Program-made: the position numbers and the translations under genes | Notes under the pieces: model-generated | Seen by the model: only the letters and a program-made list of their open reading frames with translations | The model's database searches: none | Told to the model about the DNA's origin: nothing | Shown: positions 33,056 through 42,550 of the stretch, in pieces | Position numbering within the stretch: the first letter of the stretch is position 1 | Layout of the letters: every line of letters starts with the position of its first letter | Origin: Calditrichia bacterium | GTDB lineage: Bacteria > Calditrichota > Calditrichia > RBG-13-44-9 > J075 | Reading direction: 5' to 3' | Assembly: GCA_028284445.1 (NCBI GenBank) | Contig: JANQRS010000016.1 | Span: forward strand, 1 to 64,000 | DNA length: 64,000 nt

Positions 33056-35542
33056 TTAACGAATTAGCATCATTCGTCGGGTTTTTGCCTGCCCACCTGC
33101 ACTCAATCGGTAAAAATATACGCCGGAAGCCAGCTGAGATCCGGTGCGATCGGTTCCGTCCCAGCTAGCCTCATGGGGCCCGGCCGCCAGGCTGATATCC
33201 AATAGAGTGCGCACATGCACGCCGGTGATATCAAATACTTCCAATAATACATCCTCTTCTGTAGCCAGCTCAAAGCGAATGTGTGTTTCCGGATTAAAGG
33301 GATTCGGATAGTTCTGAGACAGCAAAAATCCCTCAGTGAGAACAGGTTGATCGTTTGTTTGGCGTAATTGATTGTCCCGGAATGTCTTCAGAACAATGTC
33401 ATCCACACAAAACCCGTCATGCTGGACAGTAAGATCGGAGACCAGCACGAAACGCAAAAACACCTCCGGTTGTCCGGCAAAGGCCGTTAAATCACTGATC
33501 TCGGTCAGCCATTCCCATTGGCGTCCATCGTATCCTGCCTGCCCGATTTCCTGCACGCCCTTGCCGCTTGCCGCGCTGGTATAAATACCCTCGAGGGGGG
33601 TCCAGAGACTGCTGTCTGTTGAAGCCTCCAGGCGAACGATGTCGAAGTTTGTCTCAATATCCCAACGGGCTTTAAAGGTCAGGTAGGCACTTGCTTCCCG
33701 TGACAGATCGAGCGGCTGGGCCAGGGTCAGGCAGCTTTGGCTGGTCGGTTGATAATTTCCGTTTGGGCTGTCCGTAAAGGAAAATTTCCCGGATGCAGCA
33801 TGGATTTCACTGACCTCCCAGCCGTTGGTGCTTTGCCACTTGCGACTGTTCGGCTCAGCGTCTCCGAGCGCTATAAGGCGCGCTTCACCGACAATCAAAT
33901 CTCGTATTGGCTGACGATATTCGTTGCCATCAATCATAATTCGCACATCGATCTGTGGCCGGTATCCAGGCGGCGCACCGGCGAGAATTTGCAGGGGAGG
34001 GGCAGCCTGAACCGATGCCTCGCCGCTAAACAGCGATGCTACTTCCACAAATGGCTGACCGCGCAGGTCGACATAGGGATCGCTGCTCTCAAGCTGCACA
34101 GAAATAGAATGAGCTGCTTCAAGTCCGATGTTTTCCAGTTCCAAAACCAGGTCGAGTGTTTGTCCCGGCAGGACGGCGCCGCTTTCCGAATTGACCACGC
34201 GACTGCTTTTCAAATGCAGGTATCCGCCGGCTATGGTTGCCAAATGAATATTGGCTGCCAGGTTTTCCTGCGCCAGCGGAATGATTTGACGTCGCGCCGG
34301 CCAAAAATTATCGGTAATGCCGCCGATTTCCGGTGTAAAGGCGAGGATTTTTTCCTTATCGCCTTGCTCCCCATACATCCAGTCGATATGCGAGCCATTG
34401 GCGGGATAGCCAAGGGTTTCGTCAATCGTTCCGGCAGCGTAGTCATTTATCTCTGTCAGATGCCGGCCATGATGGACAAAGGCGGCTGAGTCCGCGGTCA
34501 ATGTCTCATCATGATGGCTCCAGGGATAAATCATTATATTCCCGAAGGCGTGATAGCTGAAGCTTGTGGCGATATTGCGGGTTTCACAGAAGTCGCGAAT
34601 GGCGCGGGATTCCGCTTCGGAAAAGGGGGCTTCGCCGCGATAGGTGTCGCTATTTGGCTGCGCGCTCGATCCAAGATCATCGTGGGCCCAGGCAAAACTG
34701 TAGTTTCGATTGAGATCGACCCCAAAAGAGCCATCGGGATTGGGGCGACGGTTTTTTCGCCAGAATCCGCCGCCGTCCGGGTGTTCAGTTTGGTTATAGA
34801 CGTAGCCGTCCGGATTTACCACCGGAATGAAGTAGAGTTCTCGCGAGTTGACCAATTGACGGATTTGAGGATCGCTCGCATAGGTCTCTAGCAGGTGAAT
34901 CATAAAATACATCAGGGTCATCATGCCTTGCGGTTCGCGGGCATGATGCAGGGCATCGTAAAGCACTTCCGGCTCATCTTCGTCTATATTTGGGTTGTCG
35001 GAAATTTTCACCATCCATATCTCGCGCCCTTCATATGTGGTGCCGATGGATTTCTTCCGGGTGATCAGGTGCGAAAAATCAGTGGCCAGTTGATCGAGTT
35101 TAGCTTCCACCTCGGCAAATGTGTAGTGACCGGCCATCTCACCGAGGTCAAAGCGGTCCAGATTTGAAAGCCCCGCTAGCTTTGTCGGCGACTGCTGCTC
35201 CGCCTGAGTGCGTTCTTCAATCAAACTTGCTAGATCGGAGTGAATAATTTCGAATTGGAAGTTCGCGCTTTCAAGCTGCTGCACCTGCTTATTATCCAGA
35301 ACGGCCTCTAAGACGATGTCGCCGGAGCTGCTTTTTCCGCGCTGTGCATGATCAATATGAACGCCTTCCTGGGCCAGACGTTTGATATCGCTTGCGTCCG
35401 AAAGAAAGATCTTTACCTGCGAATAGGTTTTGCTTTGTGCAGAAAGTGGGGCAATCAATGATAAAATGAAGCATATAAGGAGAAGAGCAGCAAGTGGTTT
35501 GCCTTCAAATAATGTTTGCGAATGCATGGTCAACCCGATCAT
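33056..35542 (-). CDS. Secreted M14 zinc carboxypeptidase with C-terminal sorting domain
   Basis: An 828-aa secreted metallopeptidase. A signal peptide (LAALLLICFILSLIAPLSAQ) and a propeptide lead into the M14 domain at about residues 145-420. Zinc ligands are in HHAREPQG (H, E) and SYHAFG (H), the substrate Arg/Asn in DLNRNY, and the catalytic Glu in AFTPEIGG. A beta-sandwich region and a jelly-roll domain follow. The last 85 residues are the type A sorting domain with NYPNPFNPETHIRFELATEE, closing GVYFYRLSAG...MMLIR. Expected to be exported by type IX secretion. ATG 35527 is an alternative start. Confidence 0.92.
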   Translation of the reverse strand: MIGLTMHSQTLFEGKPLAALLLICFILSLIAPLSAQSKTYSQVKIFLSDASDIKRLAQEGVHIDHAQRGKSSSGDIVLEAVLDNKQVQQLESANFQFEIIHSDLASLIEERTQAEQQSPTKLAGLSNLDRFDLGEMAGHYTFAEVEAKLDQLATDFSHLITRKKSIGTTYEGREIWMVKISDNPNIDEDEPEVLYDALHHAREPQGMMTLMYFMIHLLETYASDPQIRQLVNSRELYFIPVVNPDGYVYNQTEHPDGGGFWRKNRRPNPDGSFGVDLNRNYSFAWAHDDLGSSAQPNSDTYRGEAPFSEAESRAIRDFCETRNIATSFSYHAFGNIMIYPWSHHDETLTADSAAFVHHGRHLTEINDYAAGTIDETLGYPANGSHIDWMYGEQGDKEKILAFTPEIGGITDNFWPARRQIIPLAQENLAANIHLATIAGGYLHLKSSRVVNSESGAVLPGQTLDLVLELENIGLEAAHSISVQLESSDPYVDLRGQPFVEVASLFSGEASVQAAPPLQILAGAPPGYRPQIDVRIMIDGNEYRQPIRDLIVGEARLIALGDAEPNSRKWQSTNGWEVSEIHAASGKFSFTDSPNGNYQPTSQSCLTLAQPLDLSREASAYLTFKARWDIETNFDIVRLEASTDSSLWTPLEGIYTSAASGKGVQEIGQAGYDGRQWEWLTEISDLTAFAGQPEVFLRFVLVSDLTVQHDGFCVDDIVLKTFRDNQLRQTNDQPVLTEGFLLSQNYPNPFNPETHIRFELATEEDVLLEVFDITGVHVRTLLDISLAAGPHEASWDGTDRTGSQLASGVYFYRLSAGGQAKTRRMMLIR

Positions 35543-35886
35543 CTTGTGAAGTTCAAAACAACTATTCGGTGTAAGCTGTCAAGAAAATACAAGACCCTCA
35601 CATCGGCGAATCTCGCCGAGCAACATACGGGTGAGCATATTTTGGCAAACCGGACTGATTGAGGAAGCTTATGCCGCTAGGGCAGTCAGCCATGGTGTGA
35701 AATACGGGGTGAACAATCGGCCTTGCCCGGTCGCCGGTGTCGAAGAACAGTGAAGCAATTCTGCAGTGAACATAGACAAATCGACCCATTTTTGCCAGCC
35801 CTTTTTGAAAAAACGACACAAAATTCATATAAATCAATAGTTTGGGATAAAGCTGGATTTGTATTCAGATAGCTGGATAGGAGGGG

Positions 35887-35962
35887 GAATGACCATTGTC
35901 GAATGACAAATGACAAATGACGAATGTCGAATGTCGAATGACAAATGTCGAATGACAAATAT
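35887..35962. repeat. GAATGACAAAT/GAATGTC oligomer block
   Basis: About eight near-copies of a 9-10-nt unit (AATGACAA, AATGTCG, AATGACG) in a row. The complementary orientation appears at 36085-36114 as TTTGTCATTCGACATTCGTC, so the two could form a long stem around 122 nt. The same units recur at 18742, 25494 and 29233. Confidence 0.8.
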
Positions 35963-36084
35963 CGTTGAACGCTGTCCGTTGATCGAAAAAACAAAACGTT
36001 TTAACGCTTCACCGTCTTGACATCTTACCGAATTCTATATAAAAACCAGCAATGTCCAATCTCCCGTCTCTAATCTCCAAAGTA

Positions 36085-36114
36085 TTTGTCATTCGACATT
36101 CGTCATTCGTCATT
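36085..36114. repeat. Inverse-oriented oligomer block
   Basis: TTTGTCATTCGACATTCGTC and one more CATTCGTCATT unit, complementary in kind to 35887-35962. See that entry for the possible pairing. Confidence 0.75.
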
Positions 36115-36257
36115 GAAAATCCGAAACCTCTTAACTTATTTCCAGTATCAACATTAACAGGTTGATTTGATTTTATATTTCCAATACATTTCGGTCGAAT
36201 CAGAATTTCAGAGCCGCCCCCCAGATACTGCTGAAGCGATGCGGCTTTTCCTCATAT

Positions 36258-36273
36258 AAAGGAGTACACACTG
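36258..36273 (+). promoter_or_regulatory. Ribosome binding site and CTG start codon
   Basis: AAAGGAG (36258-36264) lies six bases before CTG at 36271. The frame has a TGA at 36232 and no ATG, GTG or TTG between that stop and the CTG. Translation from the CTG gives the conserved BatA-type N-terminus (M)SFLNPVILYALAAAGIPLLIHLLNRR. The first non-CTG start in frame would remove the family's first membrane helix. Confidence 0.8.
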
Positions 36274-38370
36274 AGTTTTTTAAATCCCGTCATATTATAC
36301 GCACTGGCGGCAGCTGGCATCCCATTGTTGATTCACCTCTTGAATCGACGGAAGATTAAACGCATCCCTTTTAGCACTGTAGAATTCCTGAAAAAGCTTG
36401 AAAAGAAACAAATGCGCAATCTGCGGATTCGCCAATTGCTCCTGCTGATTTTGCGAACCGCCATCATCTTACTGATCGTGCTTGCTTTTGCTCGTCCAAC
36501 CCTTGACAGCGGACAAGCCGGTTTATTAAGCGAACGCAGCGAGGTGGAGGCGGTGATCGTGCTGGATAATTCGCTCTCGATGAACGAGGTCAAATTAACC
36601 GGCAGCCTGCTGGAGCAGCTTCGCCAGTCATTTATTTCCCTGGAGAGTGCCTTTCAGCCCGGTGATCGCATTTCGATTCTCCAATCAACCAGCTCGCCTG
36701 AATGGTTGGTGCAGGATGAGAGTTTTCAGCCCGGGCTGTGGGAACGGGTATTGCAGCGCTTGCAAACCAATTATCTTAAGAGCGATTTAACGAATGCCAT
36801 CGATATGGCCACCCGCAAACTGCAGCGGTCCAGGCTTTCCGGACGTGAAATCTATATCTTGTCGGACTTTCAGGCGTCGGCATTAGCTCCGGCTGACATT
36901 GAGCCGCTGCTCAATGAACCCTCCAGCGAAGGTATTCGCTATTTTGCCATGCGTATTGCGCACACTGCGGTTGACAATATCTCAGTGGATAGCGTTGAGG
37001 TGAAGAATCGCCTGGTCGAAGTAAATCAACCGCTGCAACTGCAGGTCTTCCTTACAAATCAACATAGCGACAAGCACCTGGCAACGCTGACATCGGTCTT
37101 GCTGAACGGAAATCGCGTTGCGCAGAAGAATGTTAACCTGGCGCCGGGGCAGCTGACAGAGGTGCCTTTCAACATTACCCTGACCGATAATGGCTTCATC
37201 AAGGGTGAGATAGAAATCGAAAGCGATGCCTTGCAGGAAGACAATCGCCGCTATTTTAACATCTACGTGCCGGAACGTATTCGATCTTTGCATATCGTGC
37301 CGGACAAGGCTTTTCAAAGTTTCCTGCCGCTAATTGTGCAACCGGCAACGGAGCGCGGTGTTTTCGAATTCGAACAGGATGTCTTGCTCAACTGGACCAG
37401 CCACAATTTTAGCAAATACGATGTCATTGTGCTGGAGGGCTTGAATCAAATTCCGGAAACCCTCATGCAGCGCCTCGATCAGTTTGTTGCGCAAGGAGGC
37501 GGAGCGCTGATTATTCCCGGCGAAAATATTGCTGCCGGCAGCTATCAGAAAGTGCTGCGTCGCACGCAGATTGGTGAATTTGTAGAACGGGTCGGAACGC
37601 CCGGTAACTCGGATCAATTTTTGACCGTTCAAAATGTCTTGTGGAATCACGCGATATTTGAAGGGCTTTTTGAGGACAAGAAAAAGCAGGTCAGTCCCAT
37701 CGAAGTATTTGCCGCCTATAAACTGCGAACCGCGGGCAGTGCTGTAACACTGGTTGGCTTAAGCGATCGCTCGCCCTTGCTGATTCAATCAAATCAACAA
37801 AAGGGAACGGTGCTGTTTTTGACGACGCCGCTCAATCCGCGATGGACCCAGTTGCCATTTAAGGGCTTTGTCGTCCCGCTGATGTACCGGGCAATCTATT
37901 ACGCCGGTAATCGTAAAATCCAGGACCGGCAGAGCATGAGAACCGGACAGGCATTGACGCAGGAATTCAGTAATCTGGAAGCGCCCTACGATTTTGTTAT
38001 TCGCGGAGATGAAGTCGAGGCGAAATTAACACCACGCATTAAGGGATCTACCCTCTTTCTCGAATACCGTAATGCCCCGCTGCCGGCGAATATGGAAATT
38101 CTGCAGAACGATGAGCTGATCGGTTTGTTGTCGGTGAATACCTGGCCTGAAGAATCGCGCGCCGATTTTCTTTCGCCGGAAGAGTTGACGAAAGCGGTTT
38201 CAGGAATTACTTTGTTGAGCGTTGACGGCATTGTCGGCGAACAAGTGCAGAACAGCCGTTTTGGACAGGAATTTTGGAAACAACTGTTGATACTGGCCCT
38301 GGTTCTATTGCTCGTCGAAATGCTAGTTGCCCGTACTGGCTATAAGAATGAGCAGGCTTTGGCTACCTAA
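36271..38370 (+). CDS. BatA/VWA domain membrane protein (CTG start)
   Basis: A 699-aa protein. The N-terminal BatA domain (SFLNPVILYALAAAGIPLLIHLLNRRKIKRIPFSTVEFL) has its membrane helix and a second helix (LLLLILRTAIILLIVLAFARP). A VWA domain with VIVLDNSLSMNE follows, in which DNSLS is the metal site. A long periplasmic part with a GATase-like segment (LDQFVAQGGGALIIPG) precedes a final membrane helix at residues about 670-690. It starts at CTG 36271. It resembles the aerotolerance-related BatA group, often functionally tied to MoxR/DUF58, though here it is separate from that operon by 22 kb. Confidence 0.87.
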   Translation: MSFLNPVILYALAAAGIPLLIHLLNRRKIKRIPFSTVEFLKKLEKKQMRNLRIRQLLLLILRTAIILLIVLAFARPTLDSGQAGLLSERSEVEAVIVLDNSLSMNEVKLTGSLLEQLRQSFISLESAFQPGDRISILQSTSSPEWLVQDESFQPGLWERVLQRLQTNYLKSDLTNAIDMATRKLQRSRLSGREIYILSDFQASALAPADIEPLLNEPSSEGIRYFAMRIAHTAVDNISVDSVEVKNRLVEVNQPLQLQVFLTNQHSDKHLATLTSVLLNGNRVAQKNVNLAPGQLTEVPFNITLTDNGFIKGEIEIESDALQEDNRRYFNIYVPERIRSLHIVPDKAFQSFLPLIVQPATERGVFEFEQDVLLNWTSHNFSKYDVIVLEGLNQIPETLMQRLDQFVAQGGGALIIPGENIAAGSYQKVLRRTQIGEFVERVGTPGNSDQFLTVQNVLWNHAIFEGLFEDKKKQVSPIEVFAAYKLRTAGSAVTLVGLSDRSPLLIQSNQQKGTVLFLTTPLNPRWTQLPFKGFVVPLMYRAIYYAGNRKIQDRQSMRTGQALTQEFSNLEAPYDFVIRGDEVEAKLTPRIKGSTLFLEYRNAPLPANMEILQNDELIGLLSVNTWPEESRADFLSPEELTKAVSGITLLSVDGIVGEQVQNSRFGQEFWKQLLILALVLLLVEMLVARTGYKNEQALAT

Positions 38371-38386
38371 CAAGAGGAAATGCAGT

Positions 38387-39649
38387 TTGCAGGAAAACGG
38401 ACGAATCAATGGCACCGAAAAGGCAGTGATCGTCGGTGTGGCTTTACAAAAACATGCGAAGTGGGAAGTTCAGGAGAACCTCGCTGAGCTGAAAATGCTG
38501 GCGGAGGCGGCGGATGTGGAGGTCATCGATTTGCTGACCCAGGATCGCGTGCGTGTTGATCCTACCTATTTCATCGGTAAAGGAAAGGTGGAAGAGCTAA
38601 AGGGGCTTGCCAAGGGGCAGGGGGCAAAAACCGTTATCTTTGATGATGATTTATCCCCGGCCCAGGTGCGTAACCTGGAGAAAGCGACCGATGCCAAAAT
38701 CATTGATCGAAGCACATTGATTCTTGATATTTTCGCCAAGAACGCACGCACGCGTGAATCGAAAACCCAGGTTGAACTGGCGCAGTTGCGACACCTGCTG
38801 CCGCGCCTCACCAGGCAGTGGACTCACTTGTCGCGCCAGGTAGGGGGTATCGGGACCAAAGGCCCTGGTGAAACCCAGCTTGAAACCGACCGTCGCCTTA
38901 TTCGCACACGTATTGAGGTTCTGAGAAAGGAATTGCGTAAGATCGACCAGCGGCGCATGACCCGCCGTAAGTCCCGGCGCAATGCCTTTAAGGTGTCCCT
39001 GGTTGGCTACACCAACGTTGGCAAATCAACCATAATGAATTTGCTGTCGGGATCGGAAGTGCTGGTTAAGAACCAGCTTTTTGCTACACTTGACTCGACG
39101 ATCCGTCGTGTGGAATTGGCCAGCAATCACGAGATATTGCTCAGTGATACGGTTGGATTTATTCGTAAATTGCCACATCAGCTGGTTGAGTCCTTCAAAA
39201 GCACCCTGGATGAAGTTATCGATACCGACTTGCTGCTGCATGTCGTCGATATCAGCCATCCGGCCTACCAGGAGCAAATCAACACCGTTAATGAGGTGAT
39301 CAATGAACTTGATGCCGGTGACCATCCGACCCTCATGGTCTTCAATAAAATTGATTTGCTTGAAGAGAAAGGACTGCTGCAATCTTTACGCAAGCAATAT
39401 CCGGAAAGCGTATTCATAAGCGCTGCCCGTCAAATTCGCACCGACCATCTCAAAGACAAGCTGGTGGAATTCATCGAAAAGAGTTTTGTCAGCGGTCAGA
39501 TTGATATTCCGATGAAAGACGCCGGGCTGGTACATCGCATTTATGAAATGGCTGTAGTGACCCGCGAGGAGTATCTCGATACCCATGTAGAACTGGAATT
39601 TCGCTCTACTGCGGCAGTGCATGATAAAATTGTGCAAATGGTGCGGTAA
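38387..39649 (+). CDS. hflX: Ribosome-associated GTPase HflX
   Basis: A 420-aa GTPase that binds the large ribosomal subunit and splits stalled ribosomes. The N-terminal HflX domain (ADVEVIDLLTQDRVRVDPTYFIGKGKVEEL) and the linker GIGTKGPGETQLETDRR are followed by the G domain: G1 GYTNVGKST, G3 DTVGFI, G4 NKID. A C-terminal domain is present. TTG 38387 is the likely start, with GAGG nine bases upstream and just after the BatA stop; a longer ATG frame at 38327 overlaps the previous gene. Confidence 0.95.
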   Translation: MQENGRINGTEKAVIVGVALQKHAKWEVQENLAELKMLAEAADVEVIDLLTQDRVRVDPTYFIGKGKVEELKGLAKGQGAKTVIFDDDLSPAQVRNLEKATDAKIIDRSTLILDIFAKNARTRESKTQVELAQLRHLLPRLTRQWTHLSRQVGGIGTKGPGETQLETDRRLIRTRIEVLRKELRKIDQRRMTRRKSRRNAFKVSLVGYTNVGKSTIMNLLSGSEVLVKNQLFATLDSTIRRVELASNHEILLSDTVGFIRKLPHQLVESFKSTLDEVIDTDLLLHVVDISHPAYQEQINTVNEVINELDAGDHPTLMVFNKIDLLEEKGLLQSLRKQYPESVFISAARQIRTDHLKDKLVEFIEKSFVSGQIDIPMKDAGLVHRIYEMAVVTREEYLDTHVELEFRSTAAVHDKIVQMVR

Positions 39650-39717
39650 GTCTATGGATAAACACTTGACTGGTTAACCAGTCAACTATTCAACCGCGTT
39701 TTGTCTCGGAGAAAAAA

Positions 39718-40131
39718 ATGAAGTTTGCAACAGAATATTTGTGGTTCAATTCAAAAAATAAGCGTGAATATCAGAATATAACCCATACTGTCGAGGAGAT
39801 CGTGCAACGAAGCGGTGTTCAGGAGGGCATGGTCCTGGTGAGCGCCATGCATATTACCGCGGCGGTATACGTGAATGATGCCGAAGATGGACTGATAGAA
39901 GACATCGATGAGTGGTTGGAAAAACTTGCGCCCTTTCGCAGCGATTATCGGCATCATCAAACCGGAGAGACCAATGGCGATGCCCACCTGAAGAGTTTGC
40001 TGATTCACCATGAGGTCATCGTGCCGATCACCGAGGGGCGTCTGGACCTTGGGCCGTGGCAGCAGATCTACTATGCAGAATTTGATGGGCAGCGGCGAAA
40101 GCGCGCGGTCGTGAAAGTGATGGGCGAATAA
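39718..40131 (+). CDS. YjbQ family protein (secondary thiamine-phosphate synthase type)
   Basis: A 137-aa UPF0047/YjbQ protein with the His/Asp-rich core: [38 protein letters not shown] and [20 protein letters not shown]. Some members have weak thiamine-phosphate synthase activity, but the real role is unsettled. The size is normal. It follows hflX by 68 nt on the same strand. Confidence 0.92.
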   Translation: MKFATEYLWFNSKNKREYQNITHTVEEIVQRSGVQEGMVLVSAMHITAAVYVNDAEDGLIEDIDEWLEKLAPFRSDYRHHQTGETNGDAHLKSLLIHHEVIVPITEGRLDLGPWQQIYYAEFDGQRRKRAVVKVMGE

Positions 40132-40246
40132 TACCGGATTTTTCGCTTGCAAAATGCTGTTTTACGGAATCTTTTTTTGATGGTGGACATTATTGAACTA
40201 TATGCCCGGCATCAACAACATTATTCCGGTTTGGAGGAGAGACAGT

Positions 40247-41833
40247 TTGAGAGATTTGAAGAAAGGTCTTACGATAAGCGCTATTCTTGCGGCTATGCTA
40301 TTCTTGCAGCCGCTGCATGCTCAATTTGCGCGTAAGTCATTTTATAAAACAGAGCAGCAGCGTCGCGCTCATTTTGCGCTCGACGATTGGATTAGCTACA
40401 CCAAGGCACGCCGATTTTCCAACATGTCCGTTGGTACCCACTATCTATACATTGCCAGTCGCGATGGCGGCATCCTTCGTTACCATCTCTATGAAAACTA
40501 CTGGGATTACCCCTTCACCACCAGCAATGGCTTACCCAGCAACGATGTTCGTGAGGTCATTTACGATTTCCAGACATCTTTGCTCTGGGCCAGCACAGCA
40601 CAAGGTCTTGCTGTGTTCGATCCGGCGCGAAATGAGTGGATCAGTCGCTCCGAAACACCCCACTGGAATTACGAAACACCCACCGTGCGCACCGGCAACG
40701 CCAATGATCGCGGCGTGTTCTTTGGAAAAGAAGCATTGCTAAGCCTGCCGGTGTTTTTCGCAAACGATGGCTTTACTATTCTTAATGACTGGCGATTGCT
40801 CGATAGCAATTTTGAAGAATTTGAAGTCATTGGATACCTGATTGACCGCTTTAATCGCATCTGGTTTCTGGTTGATGGTTTTGGGCTTGGCAAGGGTGAT
40901 ATGAACTCGCAGCGAGTGGATTTCTTTGGCGTTGGCTTGCCGGATATCGAACCGCGCGCACTGGAATACATGGGAGATGATCTTTGGGTGGGCGGTGTTG
41001 ATCGGCAGCGATTTGATCGACCGGGGATCGCCGAGTGGCCCTACAATGAGAACAGTTCCGGCTGGAATTATTACCAGGCGCGTTGGGTCAGTCATCTGCC
41101 GTCGGACAATGTCTACAGCATTCTGGCAGGTGAAAAACATCTTTGGTTTGGCACCGAAATTGGCGTATCCCGCTATGATGTCGGACAGGATGAGTGGAAA
41201 AATTTTGGCGTCAAAGACGGCTTGATTCATGAAGAGGTCAACGACCTGGCAATCTTCAAAAACTACCTCTACATCGCTACGGACTATGGTATCAGCCGCT
41301 TGCACATACCAACGCAGAAGGTCGAGCGAATTCGTGATGCCCGCTTTCTTAATCTCCAGTTTAATCAACTGGTTGCGACAGATTCGGTTTTGTGGGCCGG
41401 GACCTATCGTGGTGTTTTCCGCCTTGATGATAATAACGGTGCCTGGCAGTTTTTTGAGAGCAAGGCGGCTGTGTCCGATTTTAACGTAACAGCCCTGGAT
41501 GTTTTCGACGGCGAAGCCTGGTTTGCCGGTGGTGGCGGTGTCTACTTTCTGGACCTCAAGACTGATAAATGGGAAAGCTTCTCCCAATTGGGATTTGAAA
41601 TTGGGCCGCCTTATCGCGACTTAATGATAGGGGACCAGGCAGTCTGGATCGCCACTACCAAGGGGCTGCTCAAATATGACCGACGGCGCAAGCATTGGCG
41701 TCTTTTCCAGGAACGAGACGGGTTGTTGGACGACGATTGCTACCGTCTGCTTCTCGATGGTGATTACATCTGGATAGCGACCCGTAGCGGTATCACCCAA
41801 TTTTTTTGGAATAACCCCGACCGTTTTGATTAA
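40247..41833 (+). CDS. Exported two-component-type beta-propeller protein
   Basis: A 528-aa protein with a signal peptide (LTISAILAAMLFLQPLHAQ). Repeats of the two-component regulator propeller kind run through it (SNGLPSNDVREVIYD, DGLIHEEVNDLAI, DGLLDDDCYRLLLDGDYIWIATRSG). It lacks a kinase, a membrane anchor and the NYPNPFNP tail. The start is TTG 40247 with GGAGG nine bases upstream; ATG 40193 would add a polar extension before the signal peptide. It may be a stand-alone periplasmic sensor or binding protein. Confidence 0.82.
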   Translation: MRDLKKGLTISAILAAMLFLQPLHAQFARKSFYKTEQQRRAHFALDDWISYTKARRFSNMSVGTHYLYIASRDGGILRYHLYENYWDYPFTTSNGLPSNDVREVIYDFQTSLLWASTAQGLAVFDPARNEWISRSETPHWNYETPTVRTGNANDRGVFFGKEALLSLPVFFANDGFTILNDWRLLDSNFEEFEVIGYLIDRFNRIWFLVDGFGLGKGDMNSQRVDFFGVGLPDIEPRALEYMGDDLWVGGVDRQRFDRPGIAEWPYNENSSGWNYYQARWVSHLPSDNVYSILAGEKHLWFGTEIGVSRYDVGQDEWKNFGVKDGLIHEEVNDLAIFKNYLYIATDYGISRLHIPTQKVERIRDARFLNLQFNQLVATDSVLWAGTYRGVFRLDDNNGAWQFFESKAAVSDFNVTALDVFDGEAWFAGGGGVYFLDLKTDKWESFSQLGFEIGPPYRDLMIGDQAVWIATTKGLLKYDRRRKHWRLFQERDGLLDDDCYRLLLDGDYIWIATRSGITQFFWNNPDRFD

Positions 41834-41902
41834 GCATTTTTCAAAGCGCTCCCTTTTTCGTATTTTCCGACAATTACCTACTTACAATTCAACGGAGAAT
41901 AC

Positions 41903-42541
41903 GTGATTTACCGACAAATACCGATTTTGGCAGTGCTGCTGATTATGATAGCAGCTATGTCGCAATTGTCCGCACAGGACGACTTGTCGCTGCTTGCTGA
42001 ATGGATGACCGGTTCATTCTCCAGCGAAGAGCAGGCGGCAAGCGACAGCCAGTATTTTGATATTCGCCTGGAGATGGTCCGAATTTGGGAAGGGCGCGAA
42101 GATGGATACTGGCTCTATGTTGAGCAAGCAGCGGCATCCGCCCTGGATCGCCCCTACCGGCAAAGAATTTATCATGTGACACCTCTGGAAGATGGCCGTT
42201 TCAGCAGCGCCGTTTATTCGCTGCCGGACCCAATGCGCTTCGCGGGCAGCTGGGCAGATATGGAACGCCTGAATCAGCTTGACCCCGACTCATTGACGAT
42301 CCGTAAGGGATGTGCCGTGATCCTGGCAAGAAAATCAAGCGGTGCATTTGAAGGCTCGACTGTCAAGAAGGCCTGTGAGAGCAAGCTGCGCGGCGCGAGC
42401 TATGCTACCTCTATTGTAACGGTTATGGATGACAGGATTGTCAGCTGGGACCAGGGTTTCAATGCAGACGATGAGCAAGTTTGGGGGGCCACTCAAGGTG
42501 GTTATATCTTTAAGAAGAAAGCGAAAATCATTAAAAATTAG
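41903..42541 (+). CDS. CpcT/CpeT-like chromophore-lyase family protein, exported
   Basis: A 212-aa protein starting at GTG 41903 (GGAG upstream) with a signal peptide (AVLLIMIAAMSQLSAQ). The mature part matches the CpcT/CpeT bilin lyase family: LAEWMTGSFSSEEQA, YWLYVEQAAASALDRPYRQRIYHV, GCAVIL, FEGSTVKKACESKLRGASYATSIV, SWDQGFNADDEQVWGATQGGYIFKK. Classical members attach phycocyanobilin to phycobiliproteins in cyanobacteria. There are no phycobilisome genes here and the protein is exported, so a different hydrophobic ligand is likely. A palindromic element follows. Confidence 0.88.
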   Translation: MIYRQIPILAVLLIMIAAMSQLSAQDDLSLLAEWMTGSFSSEEQAASDSQYFDIRLEMVRIWEGREDGYWLYVEQAAASALDRPYRQRIYHVTPLEDGRFSSAVYSLPDPMRFAGSWADMERLNQLDPDSLTIRKGCAVILARKSSGAFEGSTVKKACESKLRGASYATSIVTVMDDRIVSWDQGFNADDEQVWGATQGGYIFKKKAKIIKN

Positions 42542-42550
42542 CTGTGTCAC

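Larger units (their letters stand above)
35543..36270. other. Long intergenic region rich in oligomer repeats
   Basis: 728 nt between divergent genes. The left half has weak frames only (for example 35598-35837 minus). The centre and right hold two oligomer blocks in opposite orientation (35887-35962 and 36085-36114). The last 40 nt carry the ribosome site and CTG start of the next gene. Promoters for both flanking genes must lie here. No RNA gene is recognised. Confidence 0.6.

Noticed and set aside
35598..35994. Two overlapping minus frames in the 35.5-36.3 kb gap
   Set aside because: Different frames over repeat-rich DNA; repeated NDICHSTFDIRHLS-like residues come from the oligomer block.
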